Under the pieces are notes generated by a model. The model did not search any database and was not told where the DNA came from. It worked only from the letters and a program-made list of their open reading frames with translations. A stretch of DNA of 64,000 bases, taken from Endotrypanum monterogeii (taxonomy: Eukaryota > Euglenozoa > Kinetoplastea > Trypanosomatida > Trypanosomatidae). Positions 51,161 through 62,592 of the stretch are shown one piece after another; within the stretch, counting starts at the first letter, position 1; each line of letters starts with the position of its first letter. The translations under genes and the position numbers were made by a program. The DNA is taken from positions 479,726 through 543,725 of the forward strand of contig CM007316.1 in assembly GCA_000333855.2 (NCBI GenBank), written 5' to 3'.

Positions 51161-52404
51161 GAAGCAGACGACCAGGTCAATGAGAGGCGGGTAGAGAAGA
51201 CGTGCCTTGTTGTTCTTAGTGGTGTGTGGATACGCATGATCTTCCGTCGCGACGCTGTGAAAACCAAAGGTGAGGGTCTAAAGAATGCAGATAGCAGGGA
51301 GGGGGGGGGAGGGGCACAGTGGCTATAAAAAAAAAAACGACAGGTTTAGTGGATCTGTGGCGGTGGGAATGTGGTGGATGCCTGCTTGGAACCCACAGCC
51401 AAAGACGAGAGTCTTTTGTCCCCCGCTTTATTTTGTGGTACTGCACAGTTCATCAAGTGTGCTGTGGCCGTCACGATGTTGGAGCGCACTCGGGTAGCAG
51501 TGATGATGGCAGAGAGACAAGGGTGGAAAAGAGACGTCGGACGCTCCATCAGGCGAGGAGATCTTTGCAAATAGTCACTTCAGGGAATCAGGTGTGTACG
51601 TATGTTTGAGGGAGGGGGAGACCGCAGTGCGTGTCGTTCGGCGTGGGTACAGCAACCGACCGGGACATTGAGTTCGCACAGAAACCCTCATGCCTGCTTA
51701 ACTTTTTCCTTTTCGGACCGTGCCTCTGTGTTTCAGAAGTACTGCGACGATGCAGCATGTGTACAGGAAGCATAGAGAGGCAGGGGGCCGAGCACGAATA
51801 CACACTCACCTACCGAAAACGAAGATCCTCGTCATCGCCCGTGCCACCTAGGAGGTTGCAACGTGTGATCAGCCCGCCGATGCACAACCCACATAAAGTC
51901 AAGAAGAATTTTCAAGAAACAAATTCTGAGGAACAGATAGGGAGACCAATACACGTGATCTAGTGAAGGGACCACCAGCAGCACCACGAATGTCTCACCT
52001 GTGAACTTCAGCATGCAAAAGAAAGAAAAACCACACACAACACAATTGGGATACATCAAAAGAACAGCCCTTCAAGCGCATCTCCTCTCCGATTGTAAAC
52101 GAGAGATCGGGTTCAGGGTTTCTGCGCCACACCACTTGCTCACCACATGTCAATGCCATGCTGTTACGCCACGGTTATCAAACACGACACATACGACTCA
52201 GGAAACCCTACACCAAGAACAGCGTCTCAAACAATGCACCGATCCGTGTCATTTGTTTTTTTCCTCTTATAGCAGTTGGCCCGAAGGCACTACCACTACG
52301 CAGGGTCGCTGGGTGTGGCATGGCTCAGAGTATCTCCCTCCTTCCCTCCCCAGAAGCTTTTGTTGAGGGGATGCTCAGAAGACGTACACACATATTTGCA
52401 CATA

Positions 52405-52445
<41 letters not shown>

Positions 52446-52675
52446 NNNNNNNNNNNNNNNNNNNNNNNNNNNNNNNNNNNNNNNNNNNNNNNNNNNNNNN
52501 NNNNNNNNNNNNNNNNNNNNNNNNNNNNNNNNNNNNNNNNNNNNNNNNNNNNNNNNNNNNNNNNNNNNNNNNNNNNNNNNNNNNNNNNNNNNNNNNNNNN
52601 NNNNNNNNNNNNNNNNNNNNNNNNNNNNNNNNNNNNNNNNNNNNNNNNNNNNNNNNNNNNNNNNNNNNNNNNNNN

Positions 52676-52724
<49 letters not shown>

Positions 52725-52989
52725 ACCCTCAGTTTTCGGAGGAAATCTGCTGTCTAACATCAAAGGAATAGGATCATTTTCCTGCCCTCCCCCCCCTCCA
52801 CACACACACACCCACCCAAGGAAAGTCGACAACAACAAGTATAGCGCCCCGCACAGGAGTGCACTGCGACGAGCGAAGAGGTTGATTGAAGGGATAGTGG
52901 AGTGGTGCCTATGCACGAAGATCCATCACAACCAGCCACCGCGACCCAGAGTGAGACGAGCGTATTGAAGGGAAAGGGAAAAGGGGGGG
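51161..52989. other. Spacer with assembly gap between orphan and SAPS-like genes
   Basis: No gene. It holds a large AT repeat broken by a 230-N gap, plus poly-A and poly-C runs. Frames crossing the gap are artefacts. Confidence 0.6.
52405..52712. repeat. (AT)n microsatellite containing a 230-base gap
   Basis: AT runs at 52405-52445 and 52676-52712 flank N bases 52446-52675. The repeat is probably longer than could be sequenced; its true length is unknown. Confidence 0.95.
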
Positions 52990-55320
52990 CTAATGGTCTT
53001 GATGCTCTTCCGATGAGGATGATGCGGGGTCGCAATTCTGTTCCTCGTGGTCTTCTGCCCCTTGCAAAGTGAAGAAATTGATGTTGACTTCGCCGAAGCT
53101 GGGATACGATTGCACGGCCGGGGAGCCGGCCCGCTGGAGAGTCAGTACTTCCTCTTTGAGGGCATTGATGTCTATCTTAGCCTCCATCACAGGGCGTTTT
53201 GGCTGGTCTTCGTCGGCGATGTGGTGCAAAATCATGTACGCACTCTTGTCAGCCCCTGAGAGCTTGAATAAACGAGAGCGTTCGGCAACCCCCCTTGGAT
53301 TCCAACCGCTGAACCGATCCCCAGCGAGGTTCACCGTGTCCCTGTGCAACGTCTCTGAAAGCCTCGCTGAGCCGCGCTCCGTGTAATGCTCACCCGTGAT
53401 CGGAGAGGTCATGTGGCGAACACGCTCTTGAACAACTTCACAGGCCTTGAAGCTTTCGAGGTGCTGCTCAAATGGACCGCCGGCAGCGGACTGGAAAAGC
53501 GGCAGCGAGGACAAACTCATCAGCGCATCAATACAAAGGCTCGAGAGGGACGTGTCCGAAAACTGTGCAAAGTGTGTTAATGCACCGAGAACAGAAACAA
53601 ACGAGCCAGACAGGAGCACAACAGTGTCCGCCTGCACCAGGTACTTCCACAGACGATCACGCTCTACAGCAGTGCCAATGCTCTCACCAAACAGCGTCGA
53701 TCTGTGAAAGATGGTCAGGATGCAGCGGTGCAAAGCCCTTGCGAGTGCGTCGTGCTGGGGAAAACGCTCACAGCACCTAATGAATGCAGGGAAGAAACCA
53801 CTTGTAATGAGGGTTTCATCAGTGGTAGCCAGCTGGAAGAAGCAGAGCTCAACAAACAGTTCACACGCAGCAAGTCTCAATGGGCCTAGACCATATTCCC
53901 AGGATGGAAGGACAGCAGATACGTCTCCCCGCGAGGACTCGTTCATTAATCTTGGAGACGACGCTGTGGAGGTCCTACAAGCAACCAACTCTGCTTTCTC
54001 CATGGCTGTCGGGGTAAGCAGTGCAACCACACGGGCTGCTTCGCGCTGCAGCACTGTCACCGGGGTTATGTAACGAGTGGAGGCTTCGTACATGGATTTT
54101 GTCTCTGGCAGCACCAGCGACTTGCGCACCAGGCTCGTGATCAGCACAAGCACCTCCATTCCATCCGCCGCCAATGAAACGGGCGCCGCTGCGGCACCCT
54201 GCGAGGAGAAGAGTGGCGACCTTCCCACGTCCTCTTCGCAGGTACTCAAAATACGCTCAACATACTCGGATACCAGCGGTTCGCTAAGCAGCACATCCAC
54301 GATCGGCCCAGCGCTGTGACTATAGCCGCGTTTGAGCAGCTCCTTCAGGAAATAAAAATAGTGGTACATTCCGGGGTCTCGTATGGCGATGGGGAGATAA
54401 GCGCAGAGCGTTGTCGCAAAGTTCAGTCTGATCCACTGCGACGTGAAGAGTGCGGTTTTTGTAGTGGGCTTCACCATCCACACAGCTGATAGAGCTGACC
54501 CAAAGAGCGCGATGAGGGTCTCAGCAATAATAGAGTTCCTCGCTAGGTTCTCGACCACACCTTCGATTATTGATTGATCCAGTGTATCCGCGATGGCTTG
54601 GGTGGTCATCTCGAAGTCACTGTCGAAGGCTTCCAGCAGGAGCCGCTGCACAGCGAAGGTACGCTGCGGCTCTAGCGTTCTCTCCCAACTCAGTGCTAAG
54701 GTGCAGGCAGCCACGATAGCAGTGATTTCACTCCGTTTCGGGGAGTTGGCGATGCAGAAGGACAGTAGCTCCGTCAAATTTGCTATGCAACGCCGCTCCT
54801 GTGCTTCGTCACTGCTTCGGATGGCGGGAGACGCTGGTGTCAGTGAACCTTCAGCGCTATGGCGGTCCCCAGAAGCGCCCCTGGCGCTGTTGAGGTCGAC
54901 GATGTCCACTTTTTTGAAGATTCGAGTCTTTTCTACGACACCTGTCGACGCTGGGGCCCCCGTTGTCGTGGTGGCACCAGGCGGAGAATTTCTTTGCGAG
55001 CGCTGCCTCCTGCTCTCAAGACCTACACTCGCGCTTGACTTTCCGTGAAGCAGCTCAAAGAGTGAGTCTGCATGTTGCTGGATGTATTGCAGGACAACTT
55101 CGACATTGTTTCGGATGTCGTAAAAGCTGCCGTCTCCACTTTGAGGGGAACTCTCAGAAACGCGTCGAGTTGCACGAGCAGTTTGGACTGACTGAATATT
55201 TTGTAAATAGTTCACCAAGGCGTCACACAAGAGTACCGCGCTGAGGTCCGTACGTGTGGACGAGAACAGGTCAGAAACACTCTCCGTTGCCCATCTCTCT
55301 CCTCGTCCCCCTATGATCAT
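52990..55320 (-). CDS. Helical-repeat protein, possible SAPS-family PP6/Sit4 phosphatase regulator
   Basis: 776 residues from ATG 55318-55320; the reading frame extends upstream only through a GTG across the likely splice site. Residues about 180-620 are helical and repetitive, with LGPLRLAACELFVELCFFQ followed by an ALARALHRCILTIFHRS segment. This resembles the SAPS pattern in which RL...EL is followed by a conserved NxLHxxV helix; SAPS proteins are regulatory subunits of PP6/Sit4 phosphatase. The match is partial. A disordered stretch lies at about 90-170, and the C-terminus is acidic. Other armadillo-type scaffolds remain possible. Confidence 0.55.
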   Translation of the reverse strand: MIIGGRGERWATESVSDLFSSTRTDLSAVLLCDALVNYLQNIQSVQTARATRRVSESSPQSGDGSFYDIRNNVEVVLQYIQQHADSLFELLHGKSSASVGLESRRQRSQRNSPPGATTTTGAPASTGVVEKTRIFKKVDIVDLNSARGASGDRHSAEGSLTPASPAIRSSDEAQERRCIANLTELLSFCIANSPKRSEITAIVAACTLALSWERTLEPQRTFAVQRLLLEAFDSDFEMTTQAIADTLDQSIIEGVVENLARNSIIAETLIALFGSALSAVWMVKPTTKTALFTSQWIRLNFATTLCAYLPIAIRDPGMYHYFYFLKELLKRGYSHSAGPIVDVLLSEPLVSEYVERILSTCEEDVGRSPLFSSQGAAAAPVSLAADGMEVLVLITSLVRKSLVLPETKSMYEASTRYITPVTVLQREAARVVALLTPTAMEKAELVACRTSTASSPRLMNESSRGDVSAVLPSWEYGLGPLRLAACELFVELCFFQLATTDETLITSGFFPAFIRCCERFPQHDALARALHRCILTIFHRSTLFGESIGTAVERDRLWKYLVQADTVVLLSGSFVSVLGALTHFAQFSDTSLSSLCIDALMSLSSLPLFQSAAGGPFEQHLESFKACEVVQERVRHMTSPITGEHYTERGSARLSETLHRDTVNLAGDRFSGWNPRGVAERSRLFKLSGADKSAYMILHHIADEDQPKRPVMEAKIDINALKEEVLTLQRAGSPAVQSYPSFGEVNINFFTLQGAEDHEEQNCDPASSSSEEHQDH

Positions 55321-56877
55321 CGGATTAGAGTACAGTCTGAAGTAACAATCAAACCACAAAAAAAAAGTACACACTTTTCTCGTTTTTGTGTGTGTGTCTG
55401 TGTGTGTGGTGTGGGGGGGGGGGCAGGAAAAGACCCTACGCGATGAGTGCAGACGTTCAACAACAGAAAGCCCGAAGCGTCAGCCAGCCACAGGAAAACG
55501 TATATGAACGCTCATATGCACTCAATAGACACAAACGCCCCTGTAAACGGAAAGGAACAACGATGTGACAGTGGGGAGAGAGCTGTTGAGTGTGTGTGTA
55601 TGTATCTGTGTGTGTGTGAGGGGGGGTGAAGGGGTTCTTCTAGAGTGTAAAGCCTCTAGCACGCTCGTGATGAATAGCTGCGGGGATGATCGGAAAGGGA
55701 ACGGCGCACAGGAAGGCGACAATGCGAGGAGGGAACAACCAAAGTGAGTCAGTATTTCCAGACACCTCAGGAAAGATAGGCCACACCAGTCATGAGGCGA
55801 AATGAGAAATACCCCTGTGTGTCGCTGGTGTGTACTTCCTTTACCAGATTCGCACCCTGACTGATTCAATGACACACTAGAGCGACTTGTATGCACCTAA
55901 TATATGTAGTTCTTTTTGTCTTCTGTTTCTTTTTTTTTGTTTCCGTCCGAACACCTTCACTTCCGTCTCGTCGGAAAAAAGTTGAAAAAAAAAAAACAGT
56001 TTGGGCGACTGCAGCTGTTACCGAAGAACGTGCGGGTATCTGGGAGGGCAGAAGAGGGAGAAAAAAAGGTGGAGAAAAAAAACCGATGTGTCGGCGATAT
56101 GTAAGAGAGAATGCAGGGGGTAGGCTCTAGTCTGCGCCTTGGTTGTTTTATTTCTGTTACCGTTTTTTTTTTTTTTCGTTTGTGTGTGTGTGTGTGTGTC
56201 TAAGGGGGGGGGGGAGGGGGAGGGAGGGGAAGAGTAAAGAAGAAGAGACAAAAGCACAGTCGAATGCACCAGTTCGGTTATTTGTTCGACTGTGTCAATG
56301 TTGCAGCTTCCCCGCCACACGATATGTCACAGTGGGCAGCGTGAGGAGTCAAAAAAAAAACTCAGAAACTAGCGCCCGAGATCGTAAGTGGAGGCCCGTG
56401 CAGAGGAGGAGATACGATCGATGAAGTACTGAGTCAGCGAAGGATTGGCCAGTTGGTGTAGCCGGTAGAGTCCTGTGGAACAAAAGGCGGGAGAAGGGGA
56501 AGAGACATGGGGCATTTTGGGGTTGGCATATTCTCACTCTGTCCAGTTTGGATACGCTATGTGAAAATCCCTTCTTCTGCGTCCCGAAGAGTCCACCATG
56601 AGGCTGTCTCTCCATTACCCACCCTCTGTTAACATCAAAAAATGTTCGATACGCTGTGCAGAACAGATACGCGCCTCGAGCAGTTTTTTTCAAGTACCGC
56701 ATGGATGCGAATTTGTATGTCGGGATCCATCTTTCCCGCTAATCGGAAGCGTGTAAGAATAGCAAAAAAAAAAACAATCAAAAAGAAGCAGAGCGGACAG
56801 CAGAAGCACACACAAGAGCAAATTGCAGAAGCGGAGAAAAAAAAAAAAAGCTGCCGAGCCAAGGGATACACTTGGTA
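55321..56877. other. Spacer between SAPS-like and HFM1 genes
   Basis: About 1.5 kb with (TG)n near 55388-55410 and 56179-56198, a G-rich stretch at 56202-56230 and poly-A runs. No gene. Confidence 0.6.
55337..55368 (-). promoter_or_regulatory. Predicted spliced-leader acceptor for SAPS-like gene
   Basis: On the minus strand nine T, then GTGGTTTGATTGTTACTTCAG, with the AG at 55337-55338, 16 bases before the ATG. Supports the chosen start over the upstream GTG. Confidence 0.6.
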
Positions 56878-59800
56878 TCAATGCCACCACGATTGGGCAG
56901 CCATCGCCTGAGGGCAACGAATCTGCCGCGGAGCGTAACCAAAGTTTGGCGTGTGCATCCTGTCGGGTACGGAAGCGGTTTCATCCACACGACGCACGGC
57001 TGCATTCATAGGGCCATTTCTGTGATCTAGATCACTGTTCACATTGGGAAGACGGCGATGCTGGCAGGCATAGGACGGAGGCATCCAGAGCGGCATAGAT
57101 GCGGACTCAGCGGGGAGGGGTCTGCATTGCTGCCACTCAAGAGGGGAGTAGAGGAGCGGTGACGGCTGATAGGGCCACGGCGGCGTTTGCGAGGCGCTGT
57201 AGAGAGTCGACAAAGAGTGTCCATCATATAGGTGAGACACACTCTGCACACCCGAAGGCCGTAAGCCGGAGAGGCGAGGATGCATCCGCCAAGTTTGCGG
57301 GCGCTCCCTGGATGTTTGAATGGACGGACGAGGGGCTGAGTGTGACGCCGACTGCCGCGGTTCAAAGCGCGATGTCGATGCGGCCAGGTCACGCTCCCAA
57401 GGAGATGGTTGGTGGCCGACGATGTTCGGCTGTGCCAGCTGCGTTCCACGGTGGGCTGACTCAGTCATCGAAGAGGGCAATCGATATGAATTTTGATGCA
57501 CAAATGGCACAGCCCCGTGCTTCCAATGAGGGTCTTCGACACATCCCAGGCGAGACCAATCACGTATCCCGCCACTAACCGCGTAGTGAATCCCCATTTG
57601 TTCCTGGAGAGTGTCACCTGAGTAATACAAGGCTTTTTCTTGTTCCAATACGTCTTGTCGCTGGGGCGTGTTACTTTTTATGTGATCTCTGTGGAATAAG
57701 GAAGTCGAGGAGTGCGGTGGCGGAAAATATTCCGTGGTGGAACCTGAGCAGGCCGGCGCTGCTACCATCATTGAAGGGTGCCACTGCCCGCCCCATCGAG
57801 TCACACACCGCTGGGAATATGTGCGTGCGTCCCGCAGAGAGGCTGTCGCATACGCAGGTCGCTCAAAGTATCCACCAGGTTGCGTCGGCATCAGCGAGTA
57901 TTCCAGGGGAGTTGGTTGCGGTCCTGCTGTTTGCCAATTGGGATAGCATGTACTGGAGAGAACATCCGTTGCATCAGGGGGCCGAGAAGCTGGGGGCGAG
58001 GTGCACCGCCGGAGACAAACTCGCGCGACACGTTTGCGTGGTGGTGATGGCGATGCTATCGATGGGGATTCTGATGCATCCCCCGGTGGGGATGGGGTCG
58101 GTTCGGCAGACTGCGGCAAAGGCGATTGCTGTATTGGTGTCAGCTGGCTCACGCCGATGTGCAACAGGTTTTCCTTCCCGCACGAAGTTTCCCTTGTGTG
58201 GACATCATGTCCGGTGCCCTCCTCGGGCGAAAAAAGTTCCGAGGAGAAAGAAGACTGCCCGCCAGCAGGTAGCTCCTGGGAAACATCGACGGCTGCCGCA
58301 CCTGGAGAAACATTACCCTCGGTAGAATTCATCTCTGCAACTAGTGGCGTTGTGCAAAGGGTGTGGCTCCCCCGCTCCGTTTCCCCTTTGAGGGTTACCT
58401 CCAACTCCGGTGCCGCCAGACCTGCACTTGTTTCGCTGCGACTGCGCTTGTGTGTAATTGACAGTTGTTGACCCGCGCTCCGGCGGTGTTTTAACCCTTC
58501 ACCCGCGCTCGCGATGGTCTTGAGGTCCCCCGGAAGATGGTTGAACGTAGAACGCGCTTCGGCCGAGGTTTGCGCCAACGGCATCGTCTGTCCCCGATTA
58601 GAGTAGGGCATCAACGACTTTCTCTCAGTACGAGCAAGCAGAGGAGCGTGCGTTGGAGGCTTCTCTGCCGAGTCATGGAGGTGCTCGGTGGCTTCTACGC
58701 CGTGATCATCAGAAAGCTCTCCGTCTCGCGCAGTCACGGTATCCATCCCCACCACATGCAGCACCAGACACCGGGCTTCGATGCGTCTAGACCTCTCACG
58801 CTGATTCATCGAGTCAGATGGGCACGTTGGACAGACAAAAGGAAAGCAAAGCTTCAACGGAGATTGAGCATCTGGTGGCAGCACTGTGGGTGCCATCGCC
58901 GACGGACCAGCGGTTGTACTCTGTAAGCGGAAGGCAGTGAGGGGTACGAATCTCCTCAGCAACACGACATCTTCGCTGGGGATACCTACAAGCAGTAACA
59001 CGCGAAGTGAATTTATAGCGTGTTGATGACGGAGAAACTGCGAGGTTCCACCAATGTTTTCCGACGATCTAGCCACCGACGATTGCGCACGCACTGCACC
59101 AAGGATATCTTTAGGGGGTATCGCTTCTCCTGGTCGAGACAACGTCATCTGCACAACTCCGCTCAGGGTACGACGATTCTGGTGTGAGCCTTCCGTGGCG
59201 GTTGTCGAAGTAGATAAACTGATATCTAGCGATATCCAAGGTAGACGTTGAACTTCACAAAGCACCTGAGTGCCAAAAGGCGGCAATCGGCTGCACACCA
59301 CCTCCAACTGACGGGCATCGGCATTGGCCACACTTTCGAAGGTGCGATATCCGCTCCGCGAAAGCGCCTTTGCCACGGAGTCACTCACCTCTTTGAGCTG
59401 GCGCAACACGAGCCCGTCTGGCCACGCACGGCGCTCAATGCAGCGGGCGAGTACGTTTGAGTGAAGGGCTAGACTGTAGGAGGTAGAAGCCGCCCATGCA
59501 TATTCTTCTAGAAAGCGCGACACGCGAGGAACCACTGCCCAGAGTCGTAGAGAGTCGTTTCGCAAAGATACTTCGGTCAGGGGAAGAAGCCCGATATGAG
59601 CCTGTATCAATACATAGGCTTTTTGCCAGTCCTCCCGGACCTCTCGCCCGCCACGACGTCCGCTCTGCAACGGATACTTGACTGCTTTATTCAGTTCATT
59701 CAGTGGGCCCCGGTCGCCTTGACGCAAGCGCACCTCAACAAGTTCTTGACAGTGGCACAGTAGCTGGAGAACGTCCCGAAGAGTGAAGGGTCGCACCTGC

Positions 59801-61890
59801 GGCGACGAACACCCTGTTGCATCACCTGCACATTTTTGAGGTTGTTTTTTCTGGGATTGGGTAACTTTTTCCACAGTTGCAGGCGCTGCCGCCTCCAAGA
59901 TGCTGGCGATGCCCACCTGGGTGTTGGCCACTTGTCCTGCTTCTCTGGTGCCACTGGACAACTTGTCTCCCGAAGTGTTATCGAGTGTGCTCACCGGTGC
60001 ATATCCTCTCAGTTTCGCGTTGAACGTGCAGACGGTGTCAAACAGTATGTACATTCGGGACATAGTCCTTCCCAACCGCGTTGCTTCAAACACGGCAGAG
60101 GTTGTCTTTGTGCTATCCAGGTCCCTTGCAGCTACTGGCACCCTGGTCTCCTGCTCGGAGCAGGTGACAATGGCGTCGGTATGACTCAGGTGCACACAAC
60201 CCTCCTCCACGAGGACGCGCAGCACACGCTCCATTAGTGCTTCTACGAAGGTCTCCGCGTTGAACTTCAGCTCGTCCGCTCGGCTGTCGAAAATAAGTCC
60301 GTAGTGTGATGGGCATCTTTGAAGGCGAATCCAGAAAAACGTTGTCTTGACCCATTCAATGGCGGAGGGAAAGCTGTGGATAGTACGCAGCGCTACCTCT
60401 GCATTCACATGCTCAATCATATGGCGGTGCAGGTGACTCTCGACACAGGACAGCGTTACAGCGCCGCTGGCGAGCGTCTCGTAGAGGTGTACATTTCGCT
60501 GCATCGTAAGCACGAGCGCCATACCATGCGTGTCGAAGCTGGGCCTTCCAGCACGCCCGCACATCTGCATCACCTCTGACACAGGCATGTCGTGGCAATG
60601 TCCATTGGAGAAAAAGGTTGTCCCTTTGATGACCACAAGGTGTGCAGGCAAGTTGACACCCAACGCGAGGGTGGTGGTCGCGCATATGACGGCAACGTAT
60701 TGCTCACGAAACATCTTCTCCACTAGCCCTCGGTCTTCCTTTGTCATGGCGGCATGATGAAAGCCGACACCCATCATCAGACAACTGCGGAGCTGTTTGT
60801 CCACAGCTTGCTGTGCAAGAAGCTGTACCTCAGAGGAGGGTTGTAGCTGTTCCAATTGCCCCTGGCGCTCTGCGGCATCGCGGATATCGTCAACAATCCG
60901 TTGTGCTGAGATTGTCGCATCTTTTCGAGAGGAGCAAAAAACGAGCACCGGTCTACCTTGACTATACTGCTGCATAAGCGAGAAAATTTTGAAGGACAGA
61001 AATCGATTAAACGCGAATGGGTTTGGTGAGTCGTGTGCGTAGCCCATCACCCGTATCGTCAGCGGTACCGGTCGATCACTGGCAGAAAAGGTGAACGTCA
61101 TTTCAGGTGACACCTGAAGCCATTCTGCCAGATCGCCAGAGTTAGGCAACGTGCCGCTGATCGCAATTATGCGTGTCAGCGTTGCCCCTGGTGTTGTATG
61201 CTGATGCGCAGTGCTTGAAGACGCCTGAATAACCTTCACTCTGCTCACAATGGCCTCCATCGCAGCACCGCGCTCCTCCTGCACTGTGTGCACCTCGTCC
61301 AAGAGGAGCAGACCAACTGAGTTCACGATCTCCATCACCTCTTTCTCTTTCCAGCGTCGTGTAATGCTGTCCCATCTCTCCGGTGTCGTGACGAGAATAT
61401 CAGCCTTTGAGACGCAAGACATGCTTTCTAAGCCGTCACGTGAGCGGGCATCCACACTTTCGGAGGAGTAGTAGTTTTCTTGCTGATCCATGCGGTGCTG
61501 CTGTTGGTCGCCAGTTTCGATGACCACAGTTAGAGTGGAAAATTGAGCCCGCCAGTGGTTATACTTCTCGTTTGCGAGCGCCTTGATAGGACATATATAT
61601 ACTGCCTTCTGCCTACGCTGTTGCCGTTGTACAGCATTGCTGCAAGCGCACTCGTCGACGGTGGCCCTGGCTGTGTGAGCCGCATCTCGTGGGGCGAGAA
61701 GATGCCGGAATAGACGCAGCATCGCGACCTCCAGCAACAACGTCTTGCCACTCCCCGTTGGCGCGGCCACGAGACAATTGCAGTCATTCGTGAACAGCGC
61801 TGGAATAACAGTTTCCTGAACCTTTGTGAAGTTTCGGTGGGGTATAAAATGAACGAGTTCGCCGAGGCACTGTTCGACAGGGGTGGACAT
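56878..61890 (-). CDS. HFM1: HFM1/MER3-type Ski2-like DNA helicase with long disordered tail
   Basis: 1670 residues from ATG 61888-61890. All superfamily 2 motifs are visible: APTGSGKT (43-50), PIKALANEK (101-109), TTPERWD (168-174), DEVH (198-201), SGTLPN (245-250), VFCSSRKD (317-324) and GRAGR (445-449). A Sec63-like region follows at about 560-900 (LLPLTEVSLRNDSLRLW). The order and DEVH box fit HFM1/MER3, the helicase that promotes crossover formation in meiosis. Residues about 1030-1670 are Ser/Pro/Gln/His-rich and disordered, making it longer than human HFM1 (about 1435) or yeast Mer3 (about 1190). Other Ski2-like helicases such as ASCC3/BRR2 have two helicase cassettes; this has one. 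POLQ-type helicases would be followed by a polymerase domain, absent here. Confidence 0.85.
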   Translation of the reverse strand: MSTPVEQCLGELVHFIPHRNFTKVQETVIPALFTNDCNCLVAAPTGSGKTLLLEVAMLRLFRHLLAPRDAAHTARATVDECACSNAVQRQQRRQKAVYICPIKALANEKYNHWRAQFSTLTVVIETGDQQQHRMDQQENYYSSESVDARSRDGLESMSCVSKADILVTTPERWDSITRRWKEKEVMEIVNSVGLLLLDEVHTVQEERGAAMEAIVSRVKVIQASSSTAHQHTTPGATLTRIIAISGTLPNSGDLAEWLQVSPEMTFTFSASDRPVPLTIRVMGYAHDSPNPFAFNRFLSFKIFSLMQQYSQGRPVLVFCSSRKDATISAQRIVDDIRDAAERQGQLEQLQPSSEVQLLAQQAVDKQLRSCLMMGVGFHHAAMTKEDRGLVEKMFREQYVAVICATTTLALGVNLPAHLVVIKGTTFFSNGHCHDMPVSEVMQMCGRAGRPSFDTHGMALVLTMQRNVHLYETLASGAVTLSCVESHLHRHMIEHVNAEVALRTIHSFPSAIEWVKTTFFWIRLQRCPSHYGLIFDSRADELKFNAETFVEALMERVLRVLVEEGCVHLSHTDAIVTCSEQETRVPVAARDLDSTKTTSAVFEATRLGRTMSRMYILFDTVCTFNAKLRGYAPVSTLDNTSGDKLSSGTREAGQVANTQVGIASILEAAAPATVEKVTQSQKKQPQKCAGDATGCSSPQVRPFTLRDVLQLLCHCQELVEVRLRQGDRGPLNELNKAVKYPLQSGRRGGREVREDWQKAYVLIQAHIGLLPLTEVSLRNDSLRLWAVVPRVSRFLEEYAWAASTSYSLALHSNVLARCIERRAWPDGLVLRQLKEVSDSVAKALSRSGYRTFESVANADARQLEVVCSRLPPFGTQVLCEVQRLPWISLDISLSTSTTATEGSHQNRRTLSGVVQMTLSRPGEAIPPKDILGAVRAQSSVARSSENIGGTSQFLRHQHAINSLRVLLLVGIPSEDVVLLRRFVPLTAFRLQSTTAGPSAMAPTVLPPDAQSPLKLCFPFVCPTCPSDSMNQRERSRRIEARCLVLHVVGMDTVTARDGELSDDHGVEATEHLHDSAEKPPTHAPLLARTERKSLMPYSNRGQTMPLAQTSAEARSTFNHLPGDLKTIASAGEGLKHRRSAGQQLSITHKRSRSETSAGLAAPELEVTLKGETERGSHTLCTTPLVAEMNSTEGNVSPGAAAVDVSQELPAGGQSSFSSELFSPEEGTGHDVHTRETSCGKENLLHIGVSQLTPIQQSPLPQSAEPTPSPPGDASESPSIASPSPPRKRVARVCLRRCTSPPASRPPDATDVLSSTCYPNWQTAGPQPTPLEYSLMPTQPGGYFERPAYATASLRDARTYSQRCVTRWGGQWHPSMMVAAPACSGSTTEYFPPPHSSTSLFHRDHIKSNTPQRQDVLEQEKALYYSGDTLQEQMGIHYAVSGGIRDWSRLGCVEDPHWKHGAVPFVHQNSYRLPSSMTESAHRGTQLAQPNIVGHQPSPWERDLAASTSRFEPRQSASHSAPRPSIQTSRERPQTWRMHPRLSGLRPSGVQSVSHLYDGHSLSTLYSASQTPPWPYQPSPLLYSPLEWQQCRPLPAESASMPLWMPPSYACQHRRLPNVNSDLDHRNGPMNAAVRRVDETASVPDRMHTPNFGYAPRQIRCPQAMAAQSWWH

Positions 61891-61935
61891 GGTCAACAGC
61901 GACACATATCTACGCTCCTGTATTCTCGGGCACCA

Positions 61936-61968
61936 CTGAGGAAAGAAGAGAGGAGAAAAGAAAGAAGG
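61936..61968 (-). promoter_or_regulatory. Predicted spliced-leader acceptor for HFM1
   Basis: On the minus strand a 28-base C/T stretch ends in CCTCAG, AG at 61936-61937, 45 bases before the ATG. The 5' UTR would contain one four-codon upstream frame. Confidence 0.55.
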
Positions 61969-62572
61969 CAGACGCTAAGCGTACGTCTGCGTCTTTTCAG
62001 CGTGCAAAAGGCCCCGCATTCGGATAAAAATGGGAAAAGACAAAAAAGTTTATTGAGGACCAAGGTGGTCATGGTGTTTGTAGTCGTACACAAAGTGGGA
62101 CAGGGCACGGAGGAAAGAATAAGGGGAAGGGGGGGGGGAGGGCAGTACAAACGGTGTTGGAGGCGTTCAGAAGAGCAGACGATGAAAAAAAGAAGTGCCA
62201 GCTAATGCGATTGATGTCAGTTGAGATTCCTGTGCACTGCAAACTAGTCTAATGCTCAATCCTACTCAAGAGAAGATCGGCAGAAGAAAACAAGTAGCCT
62301 CCAGAGAGAAAAAAAGGAGACGAAGTGATGCCCCTGAGAAACGCGCAACAGTCCACGGTGTTGCCGAGGGAGACCAGCTTCGCCACCCCTCACACTTCCT
62401 TACCCTCCCCCCCCCAACCACACACACACACAGAACCCTCTTGACAGGGCCCTCCTCCATCATCCCGAAGGACATTCCCGTGTATGTGACGCATCGCAGT
62501 TTATCCCAATACTTTTGGGTAGTTTTCATTTCTTGAGCACAAGAACAGTGCAAGAAACACGAAAAAAAAAAT

Positions 62573-62592
62573 CACACACACACACACACACA
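62573..62592. repeat. (AC)n microsatellite
   Basis: Pure AC run in the HFM1-cyclase spacer. Confidence 0.95.

Noticed and set aside
52158..52968. Frames crossing the 230-N gap
   Set aside because: They exist only because N bases are read as open; the flanks are translated AT repeats.
56450..56475. tRNA-like D-arm sequence (GTTGGTGTAGCCGGTAGAGT)
   Set aside because: No matching acceptor stem, anticodon stem or T-loop downstream; not a tRNA.
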